From assembly GCA_951394405.1 (NCBI GenBank), contig OX596342.1, positions 1,736,001 to 1,800,000 of the forward strand: DNA of 64,000 nt, given 5' to 3'. The translations under genes were made by a program, and so were the position numbers. The stretch comes from Coprinellus micaceus. Lineage: Eukaryota > Basidiomycota > Agaricomycetes > Agaricales > Psathyrellaceae. Below the pieces are notes generated by a model. The model had not been told where the DNA came from. It searched no databases and saw only the letters and a program-made list of their open reading frames with translations. Within the stretch, counting starts at the first letter, position 1, and each line of letters starts with the position of its first letter. Shown piece by piece: positions 1 through 12,019 of the stretch.

Positions 1-474
1 TCAGTATCAGTTTCATCGTTTGTATGGGGCAGTAGAATCATCCTTACAGATGAGCGATAGGGATATCAGGTCGGTCTGAATAGTTTACCGCCCGTTTCTC
101 CAGCAACGCAGTCGCATGCCCCAGAGAATCGAGTACCAGGATCTCCATCCCAAGAACCCGAAGGCGGACCATGTCGTCTGCAGAAGCATATTCAGTTAGA
201 AGCTCGCCATAATCGAGGACGTTGAAGCCTATTGCTGCGCACCGTATTCATTACAGAGCTCATGGTACCCAACCCAAGCCTGGTCCCTTGGAATCTGAGC
301 AAGGTTTCCGACAAAAAGTTGACCCTTGGGTCCGGGAACGTAGGGTAGCCCCTTCGGATTGCGCCTCCTCCTCTGTACTATAGCATTAGTAGTCCATACA
401 GTGATGGCTCCACCAGCGAGAAGAGCCAACAGCCGGAGGCCAGAGAAGGCTTCAGCTGTTGAAGATGAAGACAT
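1..474 (-). CDS. cytochrome P450, 5' part (runs off left edge)
   Basis: This is the N-terminal part of a haem-thiolate monooxygenase that would be anchored in the ER membrane. Exon 1 (474 to 243) encodes a hydrophobic anchor followed by RNPKGLPYVPGPKG, the proline-rich hinge of microsomal P450s, and then VGYHELCNEYG. Exon 2 (177 to 48) encodes DMVRLRVLGMEILVLDS...LLEKRAVNYSDRP, the B-helix region that is also found in the other P450s of this window. The second intron starts at position 47 and the window ends inside it, so helices C to L and the haem-binding Cys cannot be seen. The splice sites are canonical and the fragment shows no stop or frameshift. It belongs to the same expanded agaricomycete group as the copies at 14.7, 31.2, 36.2 and 39.8 kb. 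The substrate is unknown. Confidence 0.9.
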
Positions 475-1147
475 AGACAGAGGTAGAGAGCGACGTAGAC
501 AGGAAACAGAGAGAGTCCTTTAGCTACCCCCCAAGTCACAAATTACATCTCTCTCGCTGGTTATAGGTGGAGACCTGGACACAGAACGGGTGCTTGTCCT
601 CTCACGTTCGGTGGGAGTATCAGGAATAGGATGCGAAGGAAGACATTATCGTATACGACATTGCCCTCAACTGCGCCTAAACTGCACCGTTGAGAGAGGC
701 CTCATGACCTATTGACGTAACACAAGTCCTCTTGACGGCGAAAGCTCAACACCGGGGAGTGGAGGGAGCTGCGGAGTTCAGGTTTTGAGCCGATTCGAGC
801 GCGAGCTGCCAGTGGCACCAGTGTTCGCTTATTTGGCTGATGTCGGGAATTGAATTCGTCGGTTACCCGTTTTGGAAGGCGTCGGGAGGCGGATCAAGCT
901 TCCCTCTCCCCGTGGTACCAAGGAAGTCAGTCCATCTCATGCGGCTGGATATGCATGGATATCATTAGCATGGCTCAAAGTACAATGTAACAAGAAAAGT
1001 GGAAAGCGAAAGAAAGAACGGGCGCACACTGCATATCATCCGCTAGAACAGGCGCTGCCCGGGTATCTATGAGTTATAGGGCTCTACCACCGCCGAGGGG
1101 TGCGCAAAAAAGAGGACAGGATATCAAGGTCGTGACCCTAAAGCCTC
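475..1147. other. intergenic region, no gene seen
   Basis: This is the region upstream of the minus-strand P450 and downstream of the BEM46-type gene. Only short unconvincing reading frames are present, and I see no RNA gene or repeat. Confidence 0.6.
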
Positions 1148-2662
1148 TCAAAACCTCACAGGACGCTCCCGCTCCGTCTTTTTTGAGCGGGCGGGCGTGG
1201 GCGAACTCCGCCGTTCCAAATCCCCCGTCAAGCTCTCAACGAACTCGATAATCGCAGACCAATACCCCGGCTGCACGCACGTATCATCTATTTTTCCATT
1301 CAACATTCACAGCACACTCACATAGGGAACGAAACACTCACTATGTCCCCCCTCCTCGAATTCCATATACTTCGCGCGCTCTGTCTCCTCCACCTTCCTC
1401 TCCCCATTTTTCCTCTCCGCCTCAGCGCCCTTCCCTCTCCTCGCCACCACCGCATCCCATAGCGCTCGCATATGCTCCTTGGGTACGATTTCGTCCTGCA
1501 TTCCACTCAACATCAAGATTGGTGTCGTTGCAGGGATCAAGGGGACCTTGTTTATCGAGTCCCATTTCTGGTGGCACAGGAAGGACACTGGCCCGAGGAC
1601 GGGGAGAGCGTGCGGGACGAGGGAGGGGAGGGAGGTGAAGGTGTTTTCGAGGATGAGGGCAGAGATCTTGGAGGGATTCTTGGAGGCGAGGTCGATGGAG
1701 ACGGCGCCGCCGATGGATTGACCATAGAGGATCTGCAAATTTGGATGGATGGTATGTGTGAGTCTACAAGGTGCCCACAGTAGGGCGAAGTAACGTACGA
1801 TGGGTGATTGGGATAGAGAAGGGTGGGAGAGGATGTAGCTGAGCGCGGTCTGGGCATCTGTTTGCAAGCCTGGAAGGTGGTCAGTGGCAACGCGCTCTCA
1901 GTGCCATGGTGCACTTGCCCTTCTCCGAAGGCGACCCGTCGGACAGGCCATACCCTCTGTACGACAGCATAAACACGTTACACCGCATGCGCATGTAGAA
2001 AATCTTCGCGAGGGGGATTCGGTGTCCATGGTTTCCGCCGTTCCCGTGGAACATCAGCACCGTTGGCCGGCTGGCGATGAACTGCAAATTGGGACAATAC
2101 ATTCAGCTTCTCGGGGAGGTCGGATGGTGTGGTACAATACACGCACCTGGTCCTCGGATAAATCCCCAACGTCCATGTACACAGCGTCTGGATGTGAGCT
2201 TGAGAGTTCGCGTTTCTGGAGGAGGAGGTAGCAGCGCAGGAGGATGTCGTCGGGGGTCTTGAGTTCCAGGTCTTCGTAGGGGATTCCAAAGTCACTTGGG
2301 CGCGCAACGTCTACTCCTCAGTCAGTTCAAATCAGTGGAAGAGTATTTCCGAAGCTGCGCACCTGTCCGCGACCCAGGTGGGTACGCCGAAGGGTAGATA
2401 AGATAGTTCTGGCCATACCACAGCAGACCAGCCCCTGACGAACACGAAACGCGCAGTCAACAACCCATACTTTGAGCTCGACTTGGTTTGAACGTACCCA
2501 CTGTGCCCAAGGCTGTGGCAGTAGCAAGGGTACCCTACAACGCCACACCAACACCAACGCGCCAATATCAGTCAGTCATTCTGCACTTCAACTTCATATG
2601 AGTTCATTTGCCGACAAACACACCTTGGCGAAGTTCTCTAGAGAAGGAAGGAATCCTGACAT
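1148..2662 (-). CDS. BEM46/ABHD13-type alpha/beta hydrolase
   Basis: This is a membrane-associated serine hydrolase of the BEM46 (ABHD13-like) family. The family is linked to polarised growth in fungi, and its natural substrate is not settled. I assemble about eight exons. Exon 1 (2662-2624) begins MSGFLPSLENFAK. It is followed by a short hydrophobic stretch and LLWYGQNYLIYPSAYPPGSRT, PSDFGIPYEDLELKTPDD, the oxyanion segment MFHGNGGN, and YRGYGLSDGSPSEKG. The nucleophile elbow is YGQSIGGA, the acid region is MQDEIVP and the catalytic His lies in GGHND. The last intron splits GGH from NDTCVQPGYWSAIIEF, so the apparent early stop at 1307 is intronic and the true stop is at 1148-1150. All catalytic residues are present. 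A segment rich in Lys, Arg and Glu before the catalytic His is longer than usual for the family. Confidence 0.9.
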
Positions 2663-3998
2663 GGTACCAGACTTGGGTTGGTCTCCTGTAGAATCCACCT
2701 TGAGGTCGTTCGGAGAGGTATCGGCCAGGGGCTAGTATTGAGTGGAGAGGGTAGAGGTCGGCGTCAATGACCTCGTTTGCTCCTCGATGTCGAACGTTCG
2801 GGTGCAGTGATCGCCACGCTGATGTTGGGCGGCGGCTTGCAGACCAAACACAGGCCTCCTCAATTGGGTGAGTCGTCTTTTGACTCTTACCACCATCTTG
2901 CGCAACGAGAGACCACCCTCACGGTCTACTAGTGGCTCTGAGAAAGGCTCGAGGAACAATGGGATTCAAACCAACTGAACGGCCCTCAAACCTGGCCTGA
3001 GAGGGGACAAGGAATCGTGCCATGCTGACCCCTTTGCCTCGACCTTGGGGGTAACGACCTGGAGCTCACCTAAGTCTACCTCGACTCGAAGCTTTCCTCT
3101 CAGATTGAACCAACCGCTTTCCCAACGACCGCCGGAGTGTCTGACGGATACAGACCAGCCCCTGCTGTTCACGGTCTCTCCTTGGGGTCGGCGTCGCACT
3201 AAACTCGCGATGTACAACAGACCCGCATAGCGAGTCGCCTGGCGCTGTCCCCCATTCAAGAAGCATCCGGTCATATAGTGCGACTCTTCGCTTCCTAGAC
3301 ATGGCGTAGATTTAGCGTCCGAAGCCCTCTCATGAATGATACGGCGTTTGCTCTGGCGCCTAACAAACACAAGGAGGCTTTGTCCCTTCTCGAGTGATGC
3401 GTATAGTAGGTCATATGGCAGGGTCGAACCGAATATTACAGGGATGAATGAACGGAAGTGGAGCGGCCCCACAAGCCTGATGCGCCTTCTGGTACGTCGC
3501 CGTGGTGAAGGCTTCTTCTCCGCTCCCATAACTAACCATCCTTGCAGATCTTTTGTTGAATAGGCGCTTGATAGGCGCTCCCCACAACAATCCACACAGT
3601 CCTGTTGACTGCACCCTGAGCAAGAAGGTTGGAGCTCAGGTGGAGCCAATTTAGCTTGAACGCCGCCTGGATCCGTATCCCATAACTACGACGATTTTTT
3701 CTCGGTGGACAGCTCCACATCTCGGGTGAACTGAGAACAAACCGCCCTACAGACAAAGGGAAGCCATTCCTCAGGGTCGCGCTTCTTTCCTGTACACGAC
3801 AATGGCGCCCTCCCGCCTTGTTGAATTGGGCGGCCAGCGGTTCGGGAGAAGCACCCACGAACCCTATCTTGCACGGAACCAGGTGTATAAGTAGGCCTCT
3901 CTCTCTCTCCGATCCACCATCCTGCAACTCCCGCAGTCCCCTCCTGTCTTTTCCCATACCCAACTCCGCCAATCCTTTGCATTTACCCCCGCATCGCC
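2663..3998. other. intergenic region with no recognised gene
   Basis: The region lies between two divergently transcribed genes. A 227-codon open frame on the minus strand (2966-3649) has no recognisable domain and overlaps other open frames, so I do not call it a gene. A TATA-like box at 3886 and a CT-rich tract at 3897-3910 belong to the downstream secreted-protein gene. Confidence 0.5.
3886..3891 (+). promoter_or_regulatory. TATA-like box of the secreted-protein gene
   Basis: TATAAG lies 113 bp upstream of the ATG at 3999 and is followed by a (CT)n tract, as is common in highly expressed fungal promoters. This is inferred from sequence and spacing only. Confidence 0.45.
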
Positions 3999-4959
3999 AT
4001 GCCTTCCTTCAAATCCCTCCTCCTCGTTGGCCTCGCCGCTCTCACCACTCTCTCCTCCGCCCGCCCCATCGTCGCCCCAGCTGACCTCGATGCGCCTGTC
4101 GTAGCCGGCATCGCAGCGGCTGCTGTACCCGGACTCGACGTTGCTGCCCTAGTCGCCGCGAACGTCGACGTCGACGCCGAAGTCTCCGTGCTTGAGAAGA
4201 GGGATTCGCCCGTCCCTGTGGATGGTGGCGACGACGAGCCTGTGACTGTCCCTTCTATTCTCCTGGACTTGAACGCCGATCTTGGTGATATTCTTGGTCA
4301 AATTCGTACGTTTGCCATGCCTCCTCTTCCCGCATTTCCACCTGCAGAGCTAACTGGGGTCTCTTCTGTAAACGTAGAGGTCGCCGTGTCCGTTGATGGC
4401 ACAGACGGTGTCGCGGTCACCCTCAACATCGAGCTCCTCACCCAACTCCTCGAGGACGTCCAGAACTTGATCTCAGACACTATCGCTGACCTCGACAACG
4501 TCATTGCCAACGTTGGTTTGGTGGGTCTCGTGGGCGGAGTCCTCTCGTCTCTTGAGCTCTGTGGAACCATTATCACCCTCTTGAATGCAAGCAGCTTTCA
4601 TTACTTCCCAAACGTTAAATGTTTTTGTTGACATTTTTTGCGCTTCTGTAGACCATCACCGCCATCCTCTCCACCGTCCTCACCGCCCTCGTTGGCCAGG
4701 CCGCCGCCGATGTCTCTGGTCTTCAGGCCATTATCGGCACTGTGACGTGAGCTCCCTCCCCTCCCCTCCTTCCCTCGGCCAAAGACGCTGACCGACTCTA
4801 CTCCTTGGATCCAGTGGTCTCACCGGCCAGCTCCTCACCATCGTCGTCGCCAACGTCGCCGGTCTCGCTGGAATTCTTGCCCCCATCGTCGCCACCGTCG
4901 TTGGTGTCCTCAGCGGGCTTGGCCTCGATTGCTCGCCAATCACTCAGGCTGTCGCTTGA
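3999..4959 (+). CDS. small secreted hydrophobic preproprotein with Kex2-like site
   Basis: The product is a predicted secreted protein of 251 residues. Residues 1-21 form a signal peptide (MPSFKSLLLVGLAALTTLSS, then A). A propeptide rich in Ala, Asp and Val ends at LEKR (about residue 68), a Kex2-type site, so a mature chain would begin DSPVPVDGG. The rest consists of amphipathic and hydrophobic segments rich in Val, Leu and Gly with only two Cys (LELCGTI and GLDCSPI). There are four exons: 3999-4305, 4378-4586, 4652-4746 and 4815-4959. Intron 2 fits best as a GC-AG intron (donor GCAAGC at 4587), because the alternative GT donor would leave only 38 nt. The hydrophobic C-terminal half recalls SC15-like secreted structural proteins, but I cannot assign a family. 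A TATA box and CT tract upstream suggest strong expression. Confidence 0.75.
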
Positions 4960-7248
4960 AAGGGATTGTAATCACTCAAGCCGTCGTTGGGGAGGGGCTG
5001 TAAGAATTTGCGTCCCGATATCCAATCCGGCTTGATATACCCCTGCTTTGTTAAATTACCCTTTCGCCCCCTTTACCCTCGGTCGTGTTATCGTGACAAT
5101 TTTATCGTCTACTTTATTCCCTCTAATCACGCCTCGTTACTTCCCCTAATCATTCAATGAAGGCCTTCGTTGAGCAACACTCAGGGGGCTCACGATCAGA
5201 ATCTTTCGCGTGTTGATCGGCGGCGAACAGGGGCCTCCAGTAAGCGCCCGGTCCGCGTGGGCGCGGCCGCCTGCTATGGAAGGCAGGCCAAGTTGTCTTA
5301 GCACTTACAATCCACCTGAAGTATCTCTTGCGCATTCATTAGTACGGCTTCACTTGGGCCGACCTCGAGCTTGTTTAAACGTTACGGTCCATGGACCCAT
5401 CCCCTCAAAGCCCTATTTTCGAGGATCACAGAACCAAGAATCGTGGTTTTACCATACAGAAAACGCCACACACCTCATACCAGAACAATATTGAAGAAGG
5501 TGGCCAGTGGTTTTTAGGCTCACGGAGAAGTGGAGAACGTAAGAACCAGAGGGAGTCTTCCTGAAAATCCTATTCTCGAGGATCAGGGCAGTCGCTCCGC
5601 CTTCTTTATTCGAAGTGTATTCACTCGGTCGTTCCGTTCGGAGGGACTTGATATACAAGTGCGTCGGCGAGTGAGGTACTATTCGGTACCTACTTGCCAC
5701 TCACCGAGACTCGAATGAGTTTCCATTCTCCCCGGTGCCTGTCGCCCATCGAATGACATTAGACTCTCCGACCGACCCTCCCGGACCAACCCTTCCTTCC
5801 CTCCGATCGCAGGTCCTCTATCGCAACTGTAAGTGAAGGCTATAATTTTCACAGCAATAAAGGTGATAAGCCTTTCAGAGTGAATGGAAGGCTTCGAGGG
5901 GGTGGTAAGGAGCCCCAGTTTCTTTGGGGTGTCTCCTCGTAATGATCGCCGAACATAAGCTCACGGCGCTGCTTCCACTTCCTCCAAGCCCCGGTACAAG
6001 ACTCAAAACACCACCACAGTAAACAGCTGCTTCCTCCGTCGCCATCGTGCGATGTGCTGCGGGAGAACATGCACTTCAAAGTGATCGTTGGATGGAGGCA
6101 GCATTTCTCCGAGCGGGGGATGAAGGAGAATTGAGAAATCGGTTACGTTCCTCATTATCTCCGTGTTCGCTAAAAAGCCTGGTCGATGAGGTATGTGGCG
6201 ATACGGTATACCTTCTCCAATATACTAAAGTTAGAGCCGACCTCATCATACCGTTGACCTAATGCTCAAGGACGCGTAGCTTCTTCAACGCTCGGCAGCC
6301 CCGCATCCTCCCTCACTCGCAGAGACATCTTCAGGAAGGACATGTACATGCCGAGGATCGACGGGGCCGACGGTACCTGGTGCGTTTCATTTCAAGTTTT
6401 CTGGCAGGAGCTGACACCCACCCCGCCGCCGCCGCTCCCATAGGCTTCGACGTCACCTGGGAGGAGATGAACGCGCAGGATAAAATGGCTTAATTGCCAG
6501 TTCGACGTCAGGTTCTCGACATGACACAGGGGTATAGTATCCTAGAGCCTTTTTTGGGAGGAGGACTTCCTGAAGCATGGGTGTGCAAATACGGGCAAAC
6601 AAGTAGGACGGCAGGTCTCGCTGGCAGAGTCAGTCGGAGTTTCATTTCCTCCTTGTCCTCCTCCTCCATCACCCCGTCGATGCGCACCGGTTCTATCGAG
6701 ATTCCTTGCTGGGGTACTACTTCAATCTGGAATAGAGGTTCAGTTCGCCCATTCAGCGCGTACTGGCCGGTTTCTAGGTTTGAGCGACTCCCAAGTACTC
6801 ATGAGCGACAGCAGCGATCAGCGCTTCAAGTATGATCCTGATTGTTGGTGTAATGAACTGGATGGGTCGACATCTCTTCTGGAAGCTGTAGTCCTGCCTT
6901 AAGCTACGAAATCCCAATATGACAGCCACAGCGCCATACCGAAGAGGGCGACTGACTTTTTCGAGCCCTTGCTTGCATGCGGTCTCGTATCAATCAATAT
7001 ACCTATAACCTCCCTGGGGCTAGCGATACTTTTGACTTGACATGTTGCCACATTGCCATATGCCACTAGATCGAGTATCACATCTAGATGAGGAGCAGGA
7101 GCAGGAGAAGGCGGTCGAGAGTCAGATTGGATCACATGGGCGATTTACATCTGCTGGGATTTATTCGTTCCCAAAATCGAGCCAACATCACCGACGACTT
7201 GGCTTCTTGCTCTTGCTTTCCTACCACCACCACCGCCTCAGTCTCGTC
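4960..7248. other. long gene-poor stretch
   Basis: About 2.3 kb without a convincing complete gene. Two short related segments (CCTATTTTCGAGGATCA near 5412 and CCTATTCTCGAGGATCA near 5568) hint at an old local duplication. A possible orphan 3' exon pair lies at 6301-6493 and is listed separately. The last 200 bp are the leader of the O-methyltransferase gene. Confidence 0.5.
6301..6493 (+). pseudogene. possible remnant: last two exons of an unknown gene
   Basis: Two short segments can be joined across a GT-AG intron that follows ATCGACGGGGCCGACG. They read RRDIFRKDMYMPRIDGADG and FDVTWEEMNAQDKMA, then a stop. The coding-like composition and matching phase suggest the 3' end of a gene, but no upstream body is visible. 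I do not recognise the protein, and this may be chance. Confidence 0.22.
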
Positions 7249-10200
7249 ATGACGTTCGCCGTGCTGCGCTCGCTGTACGGCATCATCGGGGAGGCTCTCG
7301 ACGACATAGAGCGAGTCTATCAGTCGCATGGTCACGATCCAACAGATGGAGTGGGGGTGGCGGTCGACGGAGATAGGGACCGCGAGCTTAGCGCCAGAGA
7401 CCCATCGCCACGCTCGAACGTGAAGGCCTCTCCATCCTCGACGAGCTTCAGCAACACCAAGAGGTCATCCTTTACTCGGCACAAGTCAAGTTTGTCTGGG
7501 GGTTCGTTCGGCGCCATCTGTGCCAAGGCGTATGTGTCGCCACCGCCATCGCCCTGCGTCACCAATATTGAGCAGATGTTCGAGAGCAAGATGACCGCCA
7601 AGATACCCACGCCGACGACGCCAACTACCAATGCGTCGACGAAGAATGGCTCTGCAACTCGGACGGCAACTCCAGTGGACTTCCCGTCGTTGGACGCAGC
7701 ATTCGACCCAGCTTCGCCTTCAGAGGCTCTGAGTTCACATCCCGAGGTCGTCGCGGCCATTAACCGAATCATTGGCGCGTGTGGTCAAATAACGGCAACT
7801 GTCCAGACTCCTTTTCTCACTATATGCGATTCGGTTATGGGCGTAAGTCCATGGAACGTCCTTTTACGCCTTGACTGCAGGCTAACGCATAGATCTAGTA
7901 TCATTTACCCGCGTGTATGCGCATCATCGAGGCAGCACACGTCGCGGAGATTATCAAGGAACACGGGTCCCCAGGTTTGCACGTCGACAGGATCTCTCAG
8001 TTATGCGGTATCGACGCGAGCAAGTTAGGTGCGTACGATAGCCTAATCACGCATCCTTCCCTTCTTGGATCTTGATGAAGTTGAAATGATCCTAACTACC
8101 CTCGTGAATGAAGCTCATATCCTACGCCTCTTGGCCACGCATCACATATTTCAAGAACTCTCACCGGATGTCTTTGCTCTGAACCGCATATCGTCAATGA
8201 TAGACTCGGGGAAAGCGGTGGAACAGTTGGCTGAGTATAGGAGCGTCGGAAGGTGAGCATATATGCCCGAAATTAGCCCTTGGTGTACTCATTCTCGATT
8301 ATGTATAGACCGGAACTGAAGTACCGAGGCACGAACGGAATTGCAGCATTTGTCGGTCTATGGTACGTTCGCTTGTCTTGCCGTTCGATTGGCCGATCCT
8401 TCAACGTCCATTCCGCTTTTTTGTCACAGCGCGGACGAAATAGGCAAAGCTTCTATGTACATGACGGAGGCATACCTCTTGTCGAGTTCCCCGTGCATCA
8501 GAGAAGCCAACCAACCGACTCTGACCCCGTTCGCCTTCGCCTTCGGGGCCATTGATCATGAGGTTGGCTACTTTGGATGGCTAGAGGGGGAAGATACTAA
8601 GCAGTGCGCAAGGTTCGTGACGACTGTTCGTCTCTGAGCTTCCTTGAACGGGGTCTGACGGGGACTCTATGTAGGACCGAACTTGGGCACGGGTCCGACT
8701 ACCCATCTGCTGTTGGGCTACCTGACCCCCAACCTCAGCCCATCCGCATGCAAGCGGTTCAGAGAGATGCTTCAGATCGCGCCCCGACTGCTTTTTCGGA
8801 CATCAATCGTTTCCGTTTGGAAAGGTTCGGAAAAGCCATGTCCGGGACAGGGTCATGGGAGGCGCCAGGCGGGGTACTCGGTGGTAAGTCAGTCGCATAC
8901 CTTGAAGCGGTGGATTTTGAAGCCTAATGGTTTCTAGGATTCGACTGGGCGTCTTTACCGCGAGGGAGCATTGTCGTGGACGTAGGTGGCGGGATTGGCT
9001 CTACGAGCATGCTCCTCGCAGCTGAGTTCTCTCCGCCGAACGAAGATCTCGGACTCAAGTTCGTCATCCAAGATAGGGAGCCCGTGACGGTCATGGGAGA
9101 GAAGGTGAAACTTTGTTTTAAGTTCTATCGCTGGCTTTCATTTACATGAACTCTATCGTCCAGGCATGGAGGGAGAAGTCACCGGTCTTTCTCGAGAACG
9201 GTACTGCCAGCTTCCAAGGTACGTACGATTCGTCACCTTACACACACCGTCTAACATCTAGCGCGTGCGTGCTTGCGCTCAGTTCACGACTTCTTTACAC
9301 CGCAGCCGGTGAAAGACGCCGCCGTCTTCCTGCTCCGGGTAGTCTTGCACGACTGGCCGGACGATTACGCAAGGAAGATTATGGTCCACCTTCGCGAAGC
9401 CGCCTCACCGCAGACGAAGCTATTCCTCGCGGAGTTTGTACTTCCGCTTGCGTGTGCGGATGATATCACGTCGGACAGTGGGTTAGAAGGTGTAGAGGGT
9501 GCGAAGAAGGAGATGGCACCTAAGCCGCTGCTTCCAAACCTGGGCAAGGCGAGTGCGAATGGGTATTGGATGGACCTTACGGTGTGTATTTGTGTCTCGA
9601 TTGGGGTTGCTATTAGATCCATTGCTGACCGTAAATTGATTCACCTTGTTACAGATGAATGTGATGTTCAACTCGCAGGAACGCACGCTTCGAGAGATTG
9701 TCGCTTTGGCACTTTCCGCGGGATGGAAAGTGACCAAAGTGACGCAACCTCCCGGGTCGTTGTTTGGATACATCGTCGCCGTCCCAATCGCCAATGACAC
9801 CATCGCTCCCCGGGCAAGGACCCATTCGAACGTGACCTCGGACAAGTCACCGCGTCAGCACAAGAGAGCTCATGCTGTGTCAGATACACAGTGGACTTCT
9901 GGGTGGGATGACGCGGGAAATAGTGATGGTTTGGAAGATGAGATCCTGGTCGTTCGACGCCCACTCTCGAGATGTGGAACGCCGACCTATGGATCTAAGC
10001 CTGAACCACCATGCGTGGCGGATGCGCTCGTCAAATTCGGAGGAGGCATCAGACGGGTTAGGGGCCCTGGCGCCATTGGACGAGGTTTAGACGATCGACG
10101 CCGATCCATTTCAACTAGTTCCACCCCTTCGTTCTCTCCATCGCCTTCGACCTCCAGTTCATCATTGCTGGCATCATCTTTGAAACCCGCTGCGAACATC

Positions 10201-11313
10201 GTCCTTGCGAAGCAGAGGTCAGCGTTCGATATTCGCAGCTCATTCAACAACGACGCGCCTTCGAGATCGACTCTGGCTTCGCAAGGTGTTCCGGTTGCCC
10301 ACTGCGCCACCGCCAATGATATCAGGCCAACCCGGTCACCTTCTCCGATCAATTTGCAGATCGCGAATGCTCCTCGTTTGCCTCCACCGCCCACCCCTCC
10401 AAGGAGCCTTCGTCGCCCTTCCTCTCTGGCCAACATGAGATCCAGGACGACCTCGTTACAGCAATCGGATGTCCCGTGTATCCCGCCTTTGCCCGCCGTG
10501 TCCCCGTTGCATTGTTCGCCGCTTTCCGGAACTGCCGGCCGTCCAACTCATGTGGAGAAGCAGACGGAGAGTTCCGGTAATGTGCCCCAAAGGGTTATGT
10601 CCCCAGCTCCTCCCTACGGACGAACCCTATGCGGAAGGTCTTCCCTCAATCAGCTTATATCTTCCGCCACCTCCGTGCGGCCTGGGACAGGAGTGTGCTT
10701 GATTCCACCCATCTCTCCACCCGCCTACTCCCAGACGTCAACAACCCCAAGCTTCATACCAGTTCGCTCTCATGGCTCGAACGCCGGCTCTATACCCCGT
10801 GCACCTCCGGCGTTCACGACATCCTCCTCCACGCGGAGTATGCGGGTAAGCGTTTCTCAGCAGATCGGGATGGGCCAGAACGGAGCGTCGGTGTGCGTGA
10901 ACCTGGCACCGCAAAGGAAGCAGCCTGCGTTGAAGGAAGTTGGGAGGAGGGCGTCGAGCGCTCAGTTAGGAAGTAAGGGTGCGCAGGTGAGGTTCAGCGA
11001 GAACCACGTGAACGATGCCATCGGTGGGTCGCCTACGCCCTTGGTATCACCCCCGAAGAGGTTGTTGGGGTCGTCTATTCCCGTTCGCAGTGGTGAGAAG
11101 CCGAAGAGTAGCGGATCGGGTGTGGCGAACTTTATGCGAGGCGCGGGTCAGAAGTTGGGAGGGATGTTGAGGTTTGAGAGGCAGGACGGGAACGATGCTG
11201 CAAGGGAGAAGATTGAGAAGCTGGAGAAGAAGCTGGATGCTTACTTGACGGACTCGGAGAGGTTTCGTGGAAGGGGTGGGCAGGGGAATGGGAGAAGTGT
11301 CGCCTTCCCATGA
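7249..11313 (+). CDS. SAM-dependent O-methyltransferase with long disordered C-terminal extension
   Basis: This is a class I SAM-dependent O-methyltransferase of the plant/fungal small-molecule type (Methyltransf_2 fold). The ATG at 7249 opens MTFAVLRSLYGIIGEALDDI. A Ser/Thr/Pro-rich insert of roughly 100 residues follows, then the dimerisation/winged-helix part (LHVDRISQLCGID, HILRLLATHHIF). The catalytic domain has the SAM motif VVDVGGGIGS (about 8980), the catalytic-base region LHDWPDDYARK and NGYWMDLTMNVMFNSQERT, and ends near FGYIVAVPI. The frame then continues without a stop for about 500 more codons that are rich in Ser, Pro and Arg. They end in a charged helix-like stretch (AREKIEKLEKKLDAYL) and the stop at 11311-11313. 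The junction intron (ending at 9654) is in phase 0, so the tail belongs to the same frame. Usual family length is 350-480 residues. The substrate is unknown. Confidence 0.85.
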
Positions 11314-12019
11314 ACCGACTTCTTGCATCGCGGCCTGTGTTCGGGGCTTCCAGTGATCACTGCATTCTAGATACCCAACGGACAGTCATACGGTCATGTC
11401 AACCTCTCTTAAACCCATGAGTTGACAAAATCATTGACGGCCCCGTTCAGCTTTTCCTGTCCTTGAATAATGAAAACTACCAGCGCCTGATTTGTGCGCT
11501 ACTCCCACGCTCAACCCGATCGCGGGCGTCTAATGGGCGGCAGGCAAACTCCGAGGATCGGATGCCGTGATCGCCGCATGAGTCGAGCATATGCAACGTC
11601 TTGCAATGGATTGCCACTGGCTCACGGGCGCTCTTGTCACAGATTTGCTGGGATGAGGGGAGCTCTGGGGAACCTGGATTCAAAAGGCTTTCTAGACTTC
11701 TGGCGACTCCTTTGAGCGAGCGATAAGGTGGTTTTTCGCGCAACGCCCGATAATGCCTGTCAGGATGACGCTCTTGACCGCAACGCCACCGCGATCTACC
11801 CAGTACCGGTTACTACAACAGGACATCAGGGGTGCATCCCGCTCCTATCGCCCATCTCAGCCCACTGTCGAGCGTGATCGTCCCAAAGCTGTCATGGTGG
11901 GCGCTCTGTTTGCTTCATCCTTGGTGCGAGGCTTCAAGCGGGTGTCTCCGACTCCCGCCATTTTCACTTCCGATAAAAATGCAGTCGCGAGCCTTCGCCA
12001 GCCCAAATTCCTACGAACT
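11314..12019. other. intergenic region, no gene seen
   Basis: This is downstream of the O-methyltransferase. Only short overlapping reading frames occur. The 5' half of the following P450 pseudogene may once have extended in here, but I find no anchor, hinge or C-helix motif. Confidence 0.5.

Noticed and set aside
1307..1345. Apparent C-terminus FVPYVSVL of the BEM46-type protein
   Set aside because: This is intron read-through; splicing GGACATA to ATGATACG restores the family motif GGHNDTCVQPGYW and moves the stop to 1148-1150.
2966..3649. 227-codon frame on the minus strand
   Set aside because: No domain, signal peptide or splice pattern; several overlapping frames of similar quality on both strands.
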